Positions 30,403-41,399 of a DNA stretch of 64,000 nt are shown here, piece by piece. Each line of letters begins with the position of its first letter. Position 1 is the first letter of the stretch. The DNA is from Heterobasidion occidentale (taxonomy: Eukaryota > Basidiomycota > Agaricomycetes > Russulales > Bondarzewiaceae), in NCBI GenBank assembly GCA_039111635.1, contig JBCAQO010000010.1, positions 1,302,001 to 1,366,000 of the forward strand. The letters run 5' to 3'. The translations under genes and the position numbers were made by a program. The notes under the pieces are model-generated. The model ran no database searches. It saw only the letters and a list, made by a program, of their open reading frames with translations, and was not told the DNA's origin.

Positions 30403-32049
30403 TCAGGAAGAAACCGTGTGGGTCCATCGGATGTCCGCCATCCTTTGCCATCCCCTCTCAGCCCAGCCGTTCTCCCTCATCCACCGATCGATACAGCCCT
30501 CGATGTCGGTAGATCGTGAGCGACCAGCATTTATAAGTGGCCGGACTGCCTCCACGAGCGACCGGATATCAGCATCCGACAGTTCACCCCCGTGTATGAC
30601 CCCCATAGCCTCCTCTATTAACCCCAGTGCCCCCAGCCCCTCTCGTCTTTCGTCGACTGAGTGTCCCCCTTATACTTCTTGCAGACTGGCCTGCCTTGGT
30701 GGGCGCGCAGCTCTCGAAGGACGTATGTACCGCATTGATGGCACTTGAGCGGTATGTGGAGATGCACTGAACGGATATGCCGCAGCATGTCGTGCTGTCT
30801 CCCGAATCTCTCGTGACACCCCTTGTCGCCGGTCGCGATGCACACTGGCCATGTGCACCTACGCTCTTTGTCGACGTCGCTGCTTTCTTCGTGCTCCTAC
30901 CTCTGCCTGCAATCTTCAGCTCCTGCCTAGCAGTAGCATTGCTGCCGCTCTTCGCTGGTTGGCTTCGCTGTACGCTAGGCCTTAGGTTCGCCGATGATAT
31001 CGTTGCGAGGCTGTGTCGGTCTCGAGGCTCTTCCTCCTCGAAGTCGACTGTCTTGTATATATTGTCAGTGTGCTTTAGGGTCTTGTTTGATAGCTGCCTT
31101 CCGTTGGGTATGGCAGCAGGTATCAATACAGGACCCGTCAGCGGATCTGGTGGCCTTCTGGACCCATCGTAAGTCGGGAGTTCTGTTGCCGATGTTTGTC
31201 GGTGCCGCTTCGTTGATGGGCCCTCGTCGTAGCCATCCTCAATGTGACGCTTCTCCCGGACTGTCCGAGAGGGTAGTTGATCAGCGTCGCTATCTGAGAA
31301 TGGCGCCACTCTCCTGCGCTCGGTCTTCTTGCGAGTCTGCAGGGACATTGAAGAAGGTTTTGATGGGGGATTATACATGACATAGGTGGGAAGAGGATGC
31401 TGTAGGCTGATGATTGCCCTTGCATTAGCGGAAGGTGGCAGTGCATACATGGGAGAACTGACGGGGTTAAGGTCGGCGAAGTCGAAATCTGCCGTGACTG
31501 GGATGGAGCTACCAGTCAGGTTATCGATAGTGTCGCCGACTGCATGTGTCGGAGATGCGTCGTAGCACGCGCCTGTGTAGATCGGCAAACCGATCGCGAC
31601 GGGGGCATGAGCGGTATTGGCCACATTCTATGAGTTCATAGAGGTAAGTAGTGTCATAGCAAGCTGAGAAAGTGTGGCACTCACGTCGTACCCATTAGAC
31701 AGAAAATGGGTCATCGGCATTTGGCTTGGCCCTGATGTCCAGGTCGTCTGTACCGGTACGTCATGGTAATCCATGTTTAGGGCATCAAGTTGTGAGGGGC
31801 CACCGTAGTTGGACATGTACCCATTCACGAATTCGGCCCCGTTCTGTGCGGGTGGGGATACAGGAGAGTAGTACTCTGCCGGCAAGGGGGAGAGGCGTTG
31901 GCAAAGTACTCAGGATATGAAACCATGGTCGTCGGGCACGCTTCGTCGACATCAAACAATTGGTCAGTGAGGGGCGTCTGGTAGCCACAGGTGCCACCCA
32001 ACTGGGTGCGGGAGGATGAGCCCTGGATCTGATGATAGAACATATCCAT
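30403..32049 (-). CDS. Putative zinc-finger protein, frame-broken in two homopolymers
   Basis: Start MDMFYHQIQGSSSRTQLGG at 32049. Exon 1 ends its frame at YFANAS, where a run of five G (plus strand 31886-31890) shifts the frame into PAEYYSPVSPPAQNGAEFVN. After an intron at NGYD the next exon is a long, basic, Ser/Arg-rich region. A further intron (after LKIAGR) joins VCIATGDKGCHERFGRQHDM and LRHIRSVHLH: the Cys...Cys...His...His spacing of a C2H2-like finger, with a second Cys pair in LKCHQCGTYV. After CKKYKG another run of five C (30665-30669) breaks the frame; beyond it LGALGLIEEAMGVIHGGELS, DADIRSLVEAVRPLI and MRENGWAERGW run to the stop at 30403. One added base in each run restores one frame. 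Probably a nuclear DNA-binding protein. It could instead be a young pseudogene. Confidence 0.6.
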
Positions 32050-33406
32050 TTGTGTTTGGGATATGTATCGTTTGCAGAAACGTAGCACTAGTGAGTGTTT
32101 ACAATCGGTGATCGTCAAAAATGGAGGTATAGGTGCGTATAGGTGCTTATATCTATTCATAATCTCTTCCTCAGCGCTAATCTTCAGCTTCCTCGCTTGC
32201 TCTTACGAGGACGCGTAGCACGGGCCCCAAGGTTTCCTTCCTGCTCGACCAGCGGTGACTTCGTTCACGTAATACATCGATTGCTGATTATTCCCATAAA
32301 GCAGGTTGGTCCAGTGTTATTGAAACCTCCATTTTCACTCGTGGTAGGTGCATGACATGAGACGTGCCTGCATCTTGACGTTCGTGCTCTCTACGCGAGC
32401 ACCCTTCATCAAACACGATCGCGCGCAGGGCCCCGTAGTTCCAGCGCTGGCTTTATGGGAAAATAGTTTTTCTCTCATAAGGAGCTATACTCATCGCGTT
32501 GTTTGCAGGTTATTGGTCCGGTTCTTTTCGCCAACCAAACCCGTAGCATTCATACGATTCTCGCTTTCCCATTCCCTTCCATACACTATACACGCCTGTC
32601 GTGTGCTTCCTAGGCGGTACTGGTTGACATGCGTGTTGCGCGTTTTCCCAGCTCATCAAGATACTCTACAACACCACTTCTTGTGTCAATAAACGCACGA
32701 CATACTCATCAATGCTACTGCCCACGCTGATAACACGAGGTCCCTGACCCGGATCTTTGCGGTGCATTCGAATTCTCATGCTCCCAGCCTGACTCGAGGA
32801 CGGGTCGGCACGCTCAGAATGTAATCAACCCTTTATATTCTACCCTAAAGAGATCTGTATATGTCCGAAATACAATTCTACAACAAGACGCGAAAACGTG
32901 TCTTCACTTCGGTGAGGCACCAAAGCATAGTTTACATGCATACAATGAGGGATACGAGGATGTGCAAATGCCATGAACCGATAACCATGTCCGAGTTGCG
33001 GAAAACAAAACATCGAAACAAAAACCAGACAGAAGATCAAACGAAAATCAACAGTCCATGTACGATAAAACACCGACGTGAAATGAAAGCATGTCGGTGA
33101 ATGAAGGGAACGCTGGAGTGACAAACGAGAACGGGGGGGCCCATTATAAGACCAAGTAAAGTATGAGGAGGACGGTGATGATAGACAAGAAAACGAATCA
33201 GCATGCGTGTGTAGGAATCATGTGGTGATGGGGTATAGGGAGTGTGCTCCTCTCTGCTCAAGAGGGGAGAGAAAGCTATGATACATAGATGGATGAGATC
33301 ACTGTACGCTCGTCGGTTTGTCGTAAATGTGTACATGACTCGTAGTGCCTGTAAAATGATTCAAAAGGCATGGTCGTGATGAAGCGAACATACCACACTC
33401 ATCCGC
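32050..33406. other. Intergenic, 1.36 kb: zinc-finger promoter and F-box/WD40 3' flank
   Basis: The largest gap in the window. Several short open frames exist but none shows a motif, a signal peptide or plausible splice partners. Moderately AT-rich. No tRNA promoter boxes and no repeat were recognised. An unannotated non-coding transcript cannot be excluded. Confidence 0.45.
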
Positions 33407-36383
33407 CTAGACGAAGAGTGCTGTGTCGAGATCCTGCGAGAAATCGAGAATAACGATCTTCTGGTCGTGCGATGTACTGTCCAATAAAACGATAAGCAGG
33501 CCTTCTCCCGCAAGTCTCAAAGATAGGATTACTCACGTGACGATCCTACACACATCGAACTTGACGTCGAAGATGTGGCTGACGTGGTTTTGCTTGAACT
33601 GCCGCACCATACGTCCAGTGCGCAGGTCCCACACCTTCACCGTACGATCATAGCTCGCGCTGACTAGGCGTCCGCTCGCAGGATCGAACGCCAAGGCCCG
33701 CACGAGGGCATCATGCCCGACAAGGGTCTTCAAACACTCTCCCGTTGACGCGGACCACACCTTGATCTTGCAATCGTTCGACCCAGACACGATTAGATCG
33801 TTCTGGGAGCATGATGCACGATGCATGAGAGTATGTAAATGATGGATCAGTCAAAACATGTACCTTGAATTCGATGCAAGCCAGGCCGCGATCATGGCCC
33901 TCGAACGTCCGCAGCCGTTCTCCGCTCTGGATGTCCCAAAGCATCATCTTACCGTCACCACTTGCGCTGACGACCTTGCCATTTTGAAGCCCAACAGCAT
34001 TCACCGGACCTTCGTGTCCACTCATGGTGCGATGCAGCTCCAACGTCGTTCTGTCCCATACTCTGATGACGGCATCCTTGGAACTGAACCAGTTCGAGCC
34101 TAGTTAGGATCGATCAGAGCAAATAGAAATCTGCACGCACCAGCTTACAATCCACTGTTCGTCAATCCTCAAATCTAGGACCCCACCCATATGTCCTCTC
34201 AAGACCGCCCTGACTTCTGCGGTAACCTCGCCCTTCGGCCCTGCCCACATATCCCATACGCAGACTGTGCGATCACTACTCCCGCTGACCATAAACCCCG
34301 TCCTCGGCTGCGCATTCTTGTTCTTCACCACATCCCAATCCTTATCGAACTTCAAACATAAGACGCTCCCGCGATGCCCATAAAATGTCGCAAGCAGGCG
34401 CCCTGACTTCAACGCCCAAACCTTGATCGTTTGATCCCTAGCACCGGTCACGATGCGTGCAGAGTCGAACTCGAGACAGTACACGCTGTCTGCATGACCC
34501 GTTAGACGTGTCGCCCGAGGCTCGCCCGCTGCCCAGCGCCTGTCAAGCTCGAGTCGTGACTGATATAGTCCATGCCAGTCCAATGTCAGTGGGGCCTCCG
34601 ACGCTGACGGACGCGCTGAATACGGAAGTTCCGGGCTCCAAGGCGATGGTTCACGGCATGGGGTTGCCCATGGCAGGGGGTGGCCATGAGAGGATGGGGA
34701 GCCTGGTGGAGTCGAGTATGAAAGTGAGATGCGTCGCACAGCGTGAACAAGTTTATTTGTGCCGCTTTCACTGATGGATCGCGTAGGTTCAGTGTTCTTC
34801 CAGCCGCGTGCCTTCGCTCTACCGATGTCGATGGCCCAGCCTTCGCGTCGGTAAAAGAGCTCGCGCCACACTGCATTGTCGTTCGAAAGAAAATTCCATG
34901 TTCGCGATACGGATTGGCACGCAATGATCGAGGCGAGGTCCAGGTGACGCAAGAGTTGCACAGATATCTCAGGAGGAAGTTGAGAAATGATATCTGGAAA
35001 TAGAATGTCAGGCATGAGTAAAAATTTGTCAAGGAGCACGAGGCAAAATATGTATGTGAGCCTGTCACTGTCAATCAACATCATAAGCGCAGAGGCGACA
35101 GAATCTTGATAGGCTCGGCGAGCCATTGTCATGTCGTTTACAGAGTTCGGTACAACTATAGACACGTCCGCGTCCTCACATGGGCCTCGGAAGCCTCAGT
35201 CCTGCAAGGTGCGGAAGAGGGGCCTCGGCAAGCAATTGGAAACAAGAAGACCAGGTGGTTGAGAACCCAAGGCAGGCGAGACTCCAGACCAAATGCATCG
35301 CGTCTACCAGCTCGCCTGTCTCAAAAAGACAGAACAGACGATGTGACGCCCCTCAGTGCAAGTGCCCGTTCGCAGCCGCTCGCGAGTCTGGCACCAGTGC
35401 CAAGAGCTGTCCATCACACGCCCTCGATAAGAGCCTGGTGAGGAATGATAGTATGCAAGTACTTCCATGCCCAGGTGACATCTTTCATGAACATCACGGG
35501 CGAATGCACCGGACTTACGGAATATCACCGAGTGTCCGACGTTTGAGCAACGCCTCAAGATGATCCGACCCGAGAAACAATACCGAATATAGAGAATATA
35601 GCGCTCACCTATGCCAGAAACTGCCATCGCGTCTATGAAACAAGCTTCATCATCGATAAGCTCGCCCTCTTCTCCATCGAGAGGTGGTAGATCGGCAAAG
35701 CTTGAGTCACCATCGAGGATGTACGGCATGCTGTTTGTGGCTTTTCCCTTTCCTTTACACCTGCGTCCCGGAGATGATAAGGCATCCCATAGCCGTGGAA
35801 AGATGGTCCGCATTGACTTGGATGATGAGATAGGGGTCCGAATGGCATTCCCGTAAGAAAGCCCAAAAGTAGATGACGAGCCGTGGACCGTAAACGCCCT
35901 GCTCCGCGAGGGCGAGACGAAAAAGGAGTGCGGCGATGCGTTACTAAATGGAGGCCTACGTGGTGCAAAAATGTCAGGAATATCAGTGCCGGGGCTTGGA
36001 GGACTGATCATAGAGAAGTCCATGCTGGGAGAGGGCGATGATGGTCGAGTGATAGTCATGTCGTGTGGTACTGCGGCGAGTGTGCCGTCAACTATGTCCA
36101 AGTCCAAATTAAGATCTGAGACATTGCGAGACTGGCGGTCAGACGTGATGATAAATGGCGAGCCCAGGACTGTCCCGAACAGCCTGCTGAAGCGGGCGTT
36201 AGGCGTCGTTGGTCGTGGCGTGAGGGGCTCCCTCGGTTCACTGTCGAAGGAGGTCAAATGGCGGGGACGACGACGAAGCGCGCGTCTGTTGGAAAGACTT
36301 GAGAATGGAAGAGGAGATGGATTCCGTAGAGGTGTCGTAGATGTCGTGCCCGATGAGCTCGCAGCCGTCGCCGTCGCCGCCAT
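33407..36383 (-). CDS. F-box/WD40 protein of the CDC4/MET30/beta-TrCP type (SCF ubiquitin ligase receptor)
   Basis: Start MAATATAASSSGTTSTTPLR at 36383; the first exon encodes a Ser/Pro-rich region ending LDGEEGELIDDEACFIDAMA-VSGI. A 615-nt intron (35608-34994, GTGAGC...CCAG, phase matched) joins it to the F-box: DIISQLPPEISVQLLRHLDL, IIACQSVSRTWNFL, WRELFYRREGW. The WD40 propeller follows with seven repeats, for example TGHADSVYCLEFDSARIVTG, ARDQTIKVWALKSGRLLATF, VSGSSDRTVCVWDMW, SGHEGPVNAVGLQNGKVVSA, VSGSNDCKIKVWSASTGECL, VSASYDRTVKVWDLRTGRMV, ending SHDQKIVILDFSQDLDTALF-V and stop at 33407. It binds SKP1 by the F-box and phosphodegron substrates by the propeller. Which orthologue (CDC4, MET30 or POP-like) is unclear. 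Some neighbouring ATGs inside the long intron could give a shorter isoform. Confidence 0.85.
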
Positions 36384-36533
36384 TGTCGAGGGGGAGGGTA
36401 ACCTTGACGAAAGTGAACCAGGTGCATGTCAATTGACACCTTATCTGTTCAAAATTTATTTAATTATTGAGAGACATTGATAAGTCCCGGCCATCCGATC
36501 ATTGCTCTTACAGCACCTACAATACCCCACAAA
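36384..36533. promoter_or_regulatory. Divergent promoter region F-box/WD40 gene / Asterix gene
   Basis: Only 150 bases separate the two divergent start codons, so both promoters must overlap. An AT-rich core (about 36450-36475, AAAATTTATTTAATTATTG) sits in the middle and may serve both directions. Confidence 0.5.
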
Positions 36534-37105
36534 ATGCCTTCGGACGACCCACGCGACTCTGCTCTCGAGACCAGGTTCACACCGCCCAAAACCTGGTTCC
36601 AAGAGTCAGTTGGTACGTTTTCATTGTATGAAAATACCGAGAAGATTGTGATATCCATGCCATTGCCCCGCAGATGGCCTCGCGACATCAGGCATGTTTC
36701 TGTCAGGCCTCATCATGGTCACTCGAAACAGGTTCGATACTTGGTCTCGATACAAGCTGCGACCGGTACTAATGTCCACCAATTCTTCATTGTGTGCGGT
36801 AATGTGTCGTTTTGACGGCATACACAGATACCTTGCGTGGCCAGCACTCATCTTCGCCATCAACGCCTACATCAACCAACATCCATTGCGCACGAAGGAG
36901 GGTGGTACACCCCCGATAGGAAATCTCCTGTAAGTGCTATATCACTTCCTTTCCGGCCGTGGTTGCTCCCGGAAGCTCACTCCTTTCATATCTGCATTTG
37001 CCCTCTGGACTTAGTCTGTCTTTCTTCGCCCTCATTGCGTCCTATCTGCCCCTCTTCCTCAAAGCTCCTCCTTCGGCTCCCGGTTCTCAGACGCCTCTTT
37101 TCTGA
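36534..37105 (+). CDS. Asterix / WDR83OS-like ER membrane chaperone subunit (PAT complex)
   Basis: Four exons: MPSDDPRDSALETRFTPPKT-WFQESV; a tiny middle exon DGLASGMFLSGLIMVTRNR; YLAWPALIFAINAYINQHPL-RTKEGGTPPIGNLL; SLSFFALIASYLPLFLKAPP-SAPGSQTPLF, stop at 37103-37105. The introns are GT...AG with consistent phases. This small (about 110 residues) protein with three hydrophobic segments, the TRFTPP N-terminal motif and the INQHPL loop matches the UPF0139/Asterix family, which with CCDC47 forms the PAT complex that shields transmembrane helices during membrane-protein insertion at the ER. The family is single-copy in most eukaryotes. The start is chosen as the only ATG before the conserved DPR motif. 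Confidence 0.88.
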
Positions 37106-37401
37106 GCTCATGGCTGGCCTTTCCGCTTCCGTGCGGCATGGAGTATGAATCCCTGTATCAATGATCCTTCCGGCTTGTGGTAGGATCATCGTATACGCTG
37201 ACGTCGTGACAGAGCCGTCATAACTTATTTGTTTGCTTGCGTATCCTCCTTGCGGGTCGTTGGCTGGTCATGGACTTAGGCCTCGATGTCAGCCCGCCGA
37301 CTACGAGGAGCCGTTTGAATGCCGTGCGTGCAATGCTAGATATGACGCAAAATGTTCCCCTGTTGTGAGAGCAATGAGAACGATTTCATGATATATACTT
37401 A

Positions 37402-39042
37402 TTATAACTCGGAGAAGAAAGATGGATCAGCATCGACCTCGTTTTTGCCTTTCTTCTTTTGCCTTCCACCGAAGATGTCCTCCTTTTTCCGCTTCTTTTT
37501 CCTCTGTTGACCGACGTCCGAATCCTCTGCCTCAGCCTCATCAGATGCAGGACCTTCTCCATCCTCATCCTCGCTCCCCTTATCTTGCTTCTCGCCCTCG
37601 CTGTCTTCTCTCGCTCTTTTAAACGCACTCTTCCCTACTTCCTCGTCCTCGTCCTCGTCCGCGCCTTCTTCCTGTTCCTCTCCGCTCGAATCCTCGTTCT
37701 CATCCGAATCCACTGCGTCCTCGTCTGCATCTTCGTCCTCGAACACGTCCTTCAAATCTGTCAACCTCAACATCTCGTCATGCCCTACACTCCCGACCCA
37801 CCGGCCCTCGCCTCCACGATCTATCGCAATGCGCTCGATCGGGAATTCGCCGTGGTCAGCGACTACGCCAATCACTTTTGTCGGCAGCAGCTGCACCGCA
37901 CGCAACAGACCGTCCGATGAGCCTGTGAGGATCGTGCTGTGCGACGAAGGGTAAGTAGAGGGAAGGGCGCAGAGCGCGTCAATTGAATGTGGATGCCTGG
38001 AGCAACGCATCAGCGGACATCTCGAGTACCACCCATTGTCAGCAGCACATACCCTGGTACGCGGTCAACACAGTCACCCCAACCCTTTTTGCGATTGAAT
38101 ATGGAAAGGATGCCGAGTTGGGTACCGACGACCACTTTGGTTCCTCTGCACGGGATACAGGATCAATTGATTATAAGTTGAATGGACCAGCTACAGACTC
38201 AGCTTACCCTTTGATAGGCACGATCGAAAGCAGCTCGTCCTCCTGATCTTCGCTATGCGCGAAAGGCTCGGTATTTTTTGACCTGACGTCCATCACGGAA
38301 AGCGTGCCATCGCCGCTAGGGAGACACGCTTAAGCTCAACACGTTGCAGGAGGGTGCATGCGAGGGAGACGTACCTCGTCGCAACGAGCTGTTTCTTGTC
38401 TTCCAACCACAAGAAGTCCGAAATGAAGTCAAAATGTTGGGTGTACGACCGTAATGCATCAGGCTTTCGAGGGTCCCACAGCTAGATCCAGCGAAGGAAG
38501 AGAGAAAAAATGTTCAGTCCGGCGCCTTCCTACGCAGCGCTGATGAGCAGAGTAGCATACCTTGATCACGCCGTCGTCGTCGCCGGTCGAGAGCAGATTG
38601 GGCAGAAGGCGTTTTACCCGGTTGATGGGTGCGCTTTCCGGTCACTATAGCTATAAACATATCACACCTCTCCAGAATGTTGGAAGAGACTCACTCATGC
38701 GCTCCTGCACGGGTATCCGCTACCTTTCCTGTCGTTGTGTCTATAGTGCTTCAAAAGACGAACAAAAAGTGTCGGAAACCCATAACAAGACGACTTGGCG
38801 ATGAAAGCTCACTGCAAGCCCTTCCCCTTGCCCACAGCCCAAAGCATACTCCCATCCGCACTGATGGTCAAGCCTCTACACGAGCGCTTGGACGGCTTGA
38901 GTGCAGACACCAACGAGTACTGGCCCTGGTCATCGTAGCTGAAGGCTTTCACTTCGCCCGTCAGCAGACCGGTGTACACGATGGATTCATTAGGGTGGAA
39001 GACGACGTCGAATATCTGGGAGCCGACTGGAATGTCGGGCAT
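37402..39042 (-). CDS. JIP5: WD40 ribosome-biogenesis protein JIP5 (WDR55-like)
   Basis: Start MPDIPVGSQIFDVVFHPNES at 39042; stop at 37402. Exons encode IVYTGLLTGEVKAFSYDDQG, KPSKRSCRGLTISADGSMLW, VKRLLPNLLSTGDDDGVIKL, WDPRKPDALRSYTQHFDFIS, KQLVATSGDGTLSVMDVRSK, VVVGTQLGILSIFNRKKGWG, HPHSIDALCALPST, TILTGSSDGLLRAVQLLPTK and WVGSVGHDEMLRLTDLKDVF. A very acidic tail (Glu/Asp-rich, about 37500-37760) and a final basic patch RKKKRKKEDIFGGRQKKKGK follow. The tail ending in a Lys-rich nuclear/nucleolar signal is diagnostic of fungal JIP5. In yeast it is a nucleolar WD40 factor linked to late 60S assembly. Short introns are regularly placed. Convergent with the Asterix gene. Confidence 0.88.
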
Positions 39043-39397
39043 ACTAACTTCAGGATGATTGGAGCAGCAGCAGGAAATAATTGGACGAATTCCGTCCATA
39101 GAGGCCTGTCGGTATATTAACTTCTTCTAAAATATCAATGATGATTATGTTATCTTTTACATGTTTTAATTTACAGCAGATTCCCGCTGCTTTGCTGTAA
39201 GATAATGGACAATATCGAGCTAGGGATTCGTACGTATAATAGCAGGCAAGCCAAGTGGTAGTACTTCATGGCGACAAAGATTGTAGCAGAAATAAGGAGT
39301 GTTGTGTATAAAGCAGAACCCTGTTCTGAATAGTCAAATTCTAATGTGTATACCATTAATTGTCACTTCTGTGTTCGAATAAGAGGATATTCAGATC
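39043..39397. other. Intergenic: JIP5 promoter and DUF6593-like copy C 3' flank
   Basis: About 355 bases, AT-rich around 39115-39180. Nothing coding was recognised. Confidence 0.5.
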
Positions 39398-40685
39398 TCA
39401 ATGAGATAGTCGTATCCCCCGAGCGATGATGAGGATAGACATCACTATCTGGTCCAAGACAGTAAGTCCCTTCGGATACACTTTGAGTTCTGCGAGCCGT
39501 TGGTGCGCCGACCTCCCGACGATCGCCGTGCTCTTCTTGACAAAAGTGGCTACCATGATAGGAAGCAAGAAGCGGCCACCTTCGCTTGCCTTGAGTACGC
39601 ACTGCGAGAAAATAAGAGACAGAGCGTGAAGACGTGGAATCGTTGTCCAGTTGTGCACCGCGTCCTACCTCGTATATGTCATCGTTACGCTTCCAGAGGA
39701 GGTGGACTTTCCCGAAGCACCAAGTCCAAGAATGCTTGAAAGATCCGACGTCGCCCCGATAGCAGAGCAAGCGCGACAGAAACCCCTTCTTGCGAATGAC
39801 CGTGAGCGCTGCACTGACTCGCATCGTCTCGGCGCCTATTGTGACCATGTCTGGCTCATTCGAGCCCGCCAGCCTAATGATTCACATATAGGGAGTAAGA
39901 ATGCAATTATAATGTCATGATGACCCACGCACTTGAACTCGCCAACATACTGACCTGCCTCAGATTCGCCTCGTCTCAACACCGTACTGTAAGATGTCGG
40001 GGTGAAGCAGTCTAAATGGACAGAGACGTGATAATGTGGACGAGGACCAGCGCTGGCAGGAGGCACAAGAAGCATGGAGTTGCTCGAGAGAGGACAAAAA
40101 GAATAGGTTAATGGCTCTGGCATTGGTGTCCCCACCCCAAGGAAACTAGTGCGAGATATGTCAAAGCTATTAGATGATCGCCGATAAACTCGTAGTCGAA
40201 CCTGAGAGCTGACCTCGACGACTCCCGCTGCACGGTATTCGTGAACAATGATCCGATGGAGTCCCGAGCAGCCGCTGGAGGATTCCATGACAGAACAATT
40301 TCCATTGACCGCTGAGCGCCAGCTTCGGACGAGCCCCTGAGATAGGGGGTGCGATGTGACGACGCCAAGCCTGAATCGGTGACATGCGAGTGCTGAGATT
40401 GCTGCACACGATAGAGGCGCTCGCTGACCAGAGAAGCATGAGAGGCCCCTGCTAGGTCCGCGGTCAGGAGTTCGCCATTGATAGTAGCAACATCCTCTTC
40501 TTCAGGCCTCCAGAATCCGTTGCCGTAGCTGCAAAATATTTTGTCATGCATATCCTGAGCTCTTGTGCCCGAGCAGAACGATGGCATCGCAGAACATACC
40601 TTGGAGGCGCCGTTGATGGAGGGGACAGCGTCGCTACAAGGTCTGAAACAGCCGTAGCTTCACTCTGATCTCTGAATGATGGCAT
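39398..40685 (-). CDS. DUF6593-like family protein, copy C
   Basis: Start MPSFRDQSEATAVSDLVATL at 40685 into SPPSTAPPR, then an intron. Exon 2 begins YGNGFWRPEEEDVATINGEL, followed by a Ser-rich linker (EIVLSWNPPAAARDSIGSLF parallels copy A). Next come PLTYSFCPLSSNSMLLVPPA, GPRPHYHVSVHLDCFTPTSY, STVLRRGESEAGQYVGEFK; then MVTIGAETMRVSAALTVIRK, SWTWCFGKVHLLWKRNDDIY; and CVLKASEGGRFLLPIMVATF, LKVYPKGLTVLDQIVMSILI, stop at 39398. It keeps the exon order of copies A and B but is much more diverged, and lacks the Arg-Leu-Thr-Pro tail. The GEF...VTIG...W...LLW...LDQIV pattern matches DUF6593 better than A and B do, so this may be the older member. The function is unknown. Confidence 0.6.
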
Positions 40686-41399
40686 GGTAGAGAGCGAGGG
40701 ACGCAACAAGAGACAAGTCAAGGGGAGGCCGATGATCTATCGACAGGCGGCGACCGCATGGCTATATGTCCTTGCAGGAGCCCGCAGTGGAGAGGTGATA
40801 TGCCCAAAAATAAACCTACTTTAAGAGCAGGGGGACTTATGCTATAAAGTATAGATAGCCATGCGGTGAAGCAAAAAAGGGAACTCACATGAACCCCATC
40901 ACAACTGTAAGCCGGTGTCAAAGTGGAAGTGCTACCAACAGAGACCGCCACAGCAAGCTATATGCAGATTATGCGGGCAGTGTGGATCGAGGGCTGACTG
41001 TTTCGGCTGCGAATGCGTGATGGGTTTCCAAGCTGAGCGAGCTGTAAAGCAATCATGTGAACATGGCAACTGTCTGGTTCCTCAGATGAGTTGAATCGAT
41101 GGGGTTTTGACGGCTTATATACTGTATGCGCGGCCGATCGATGCCAGCTAGCGCGTTGCGTGCGAGGGGCCTGCAGGTACCTGAATAAGGGCTGCGCACT
41201 GACAAGTTGGATGCAATGTTGTGGTGGACTCGACGGAACCACAACGTCGGAGTAACGGAGTCTCAAAGCGCGAAACGTGACTGACACACTGTGACCCCGC
41301 CAGCGCGTCTGTCGCGTCTTTGACCCGTTACCCCGCAGAACTGAACCTTTGCGTTTCGCATCACTGTACCGTATTCCCGCCAATCATTTGCGACATACG
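40686..41399. other. Divergent intergenic region between DUF6593-like copy C and acidic orphan gene
   Basis: About 710 bases holding two divergent promoters. Short open frames show no motif. A TATAAAG element (plus strand, about 40841) is too far from either gene to assign. Confidence 0.4.

Noticed and set aside
30650..30670. 19-nt ultra-short intron in the zinc-finger gene
   Set aside because: Far below the minimum spliceosomal length. A missing base in the C5 run is simpler.
33407..36383. Treating the Ser/Pro-rich exon and the F-box/WD40 exons as two genes
   Set aside because: The phase across the 615-nt intron matches exactly (SGI plus DIISQLPPEI), and the upstream exon ends in an acidic motif that flows into the F-box.
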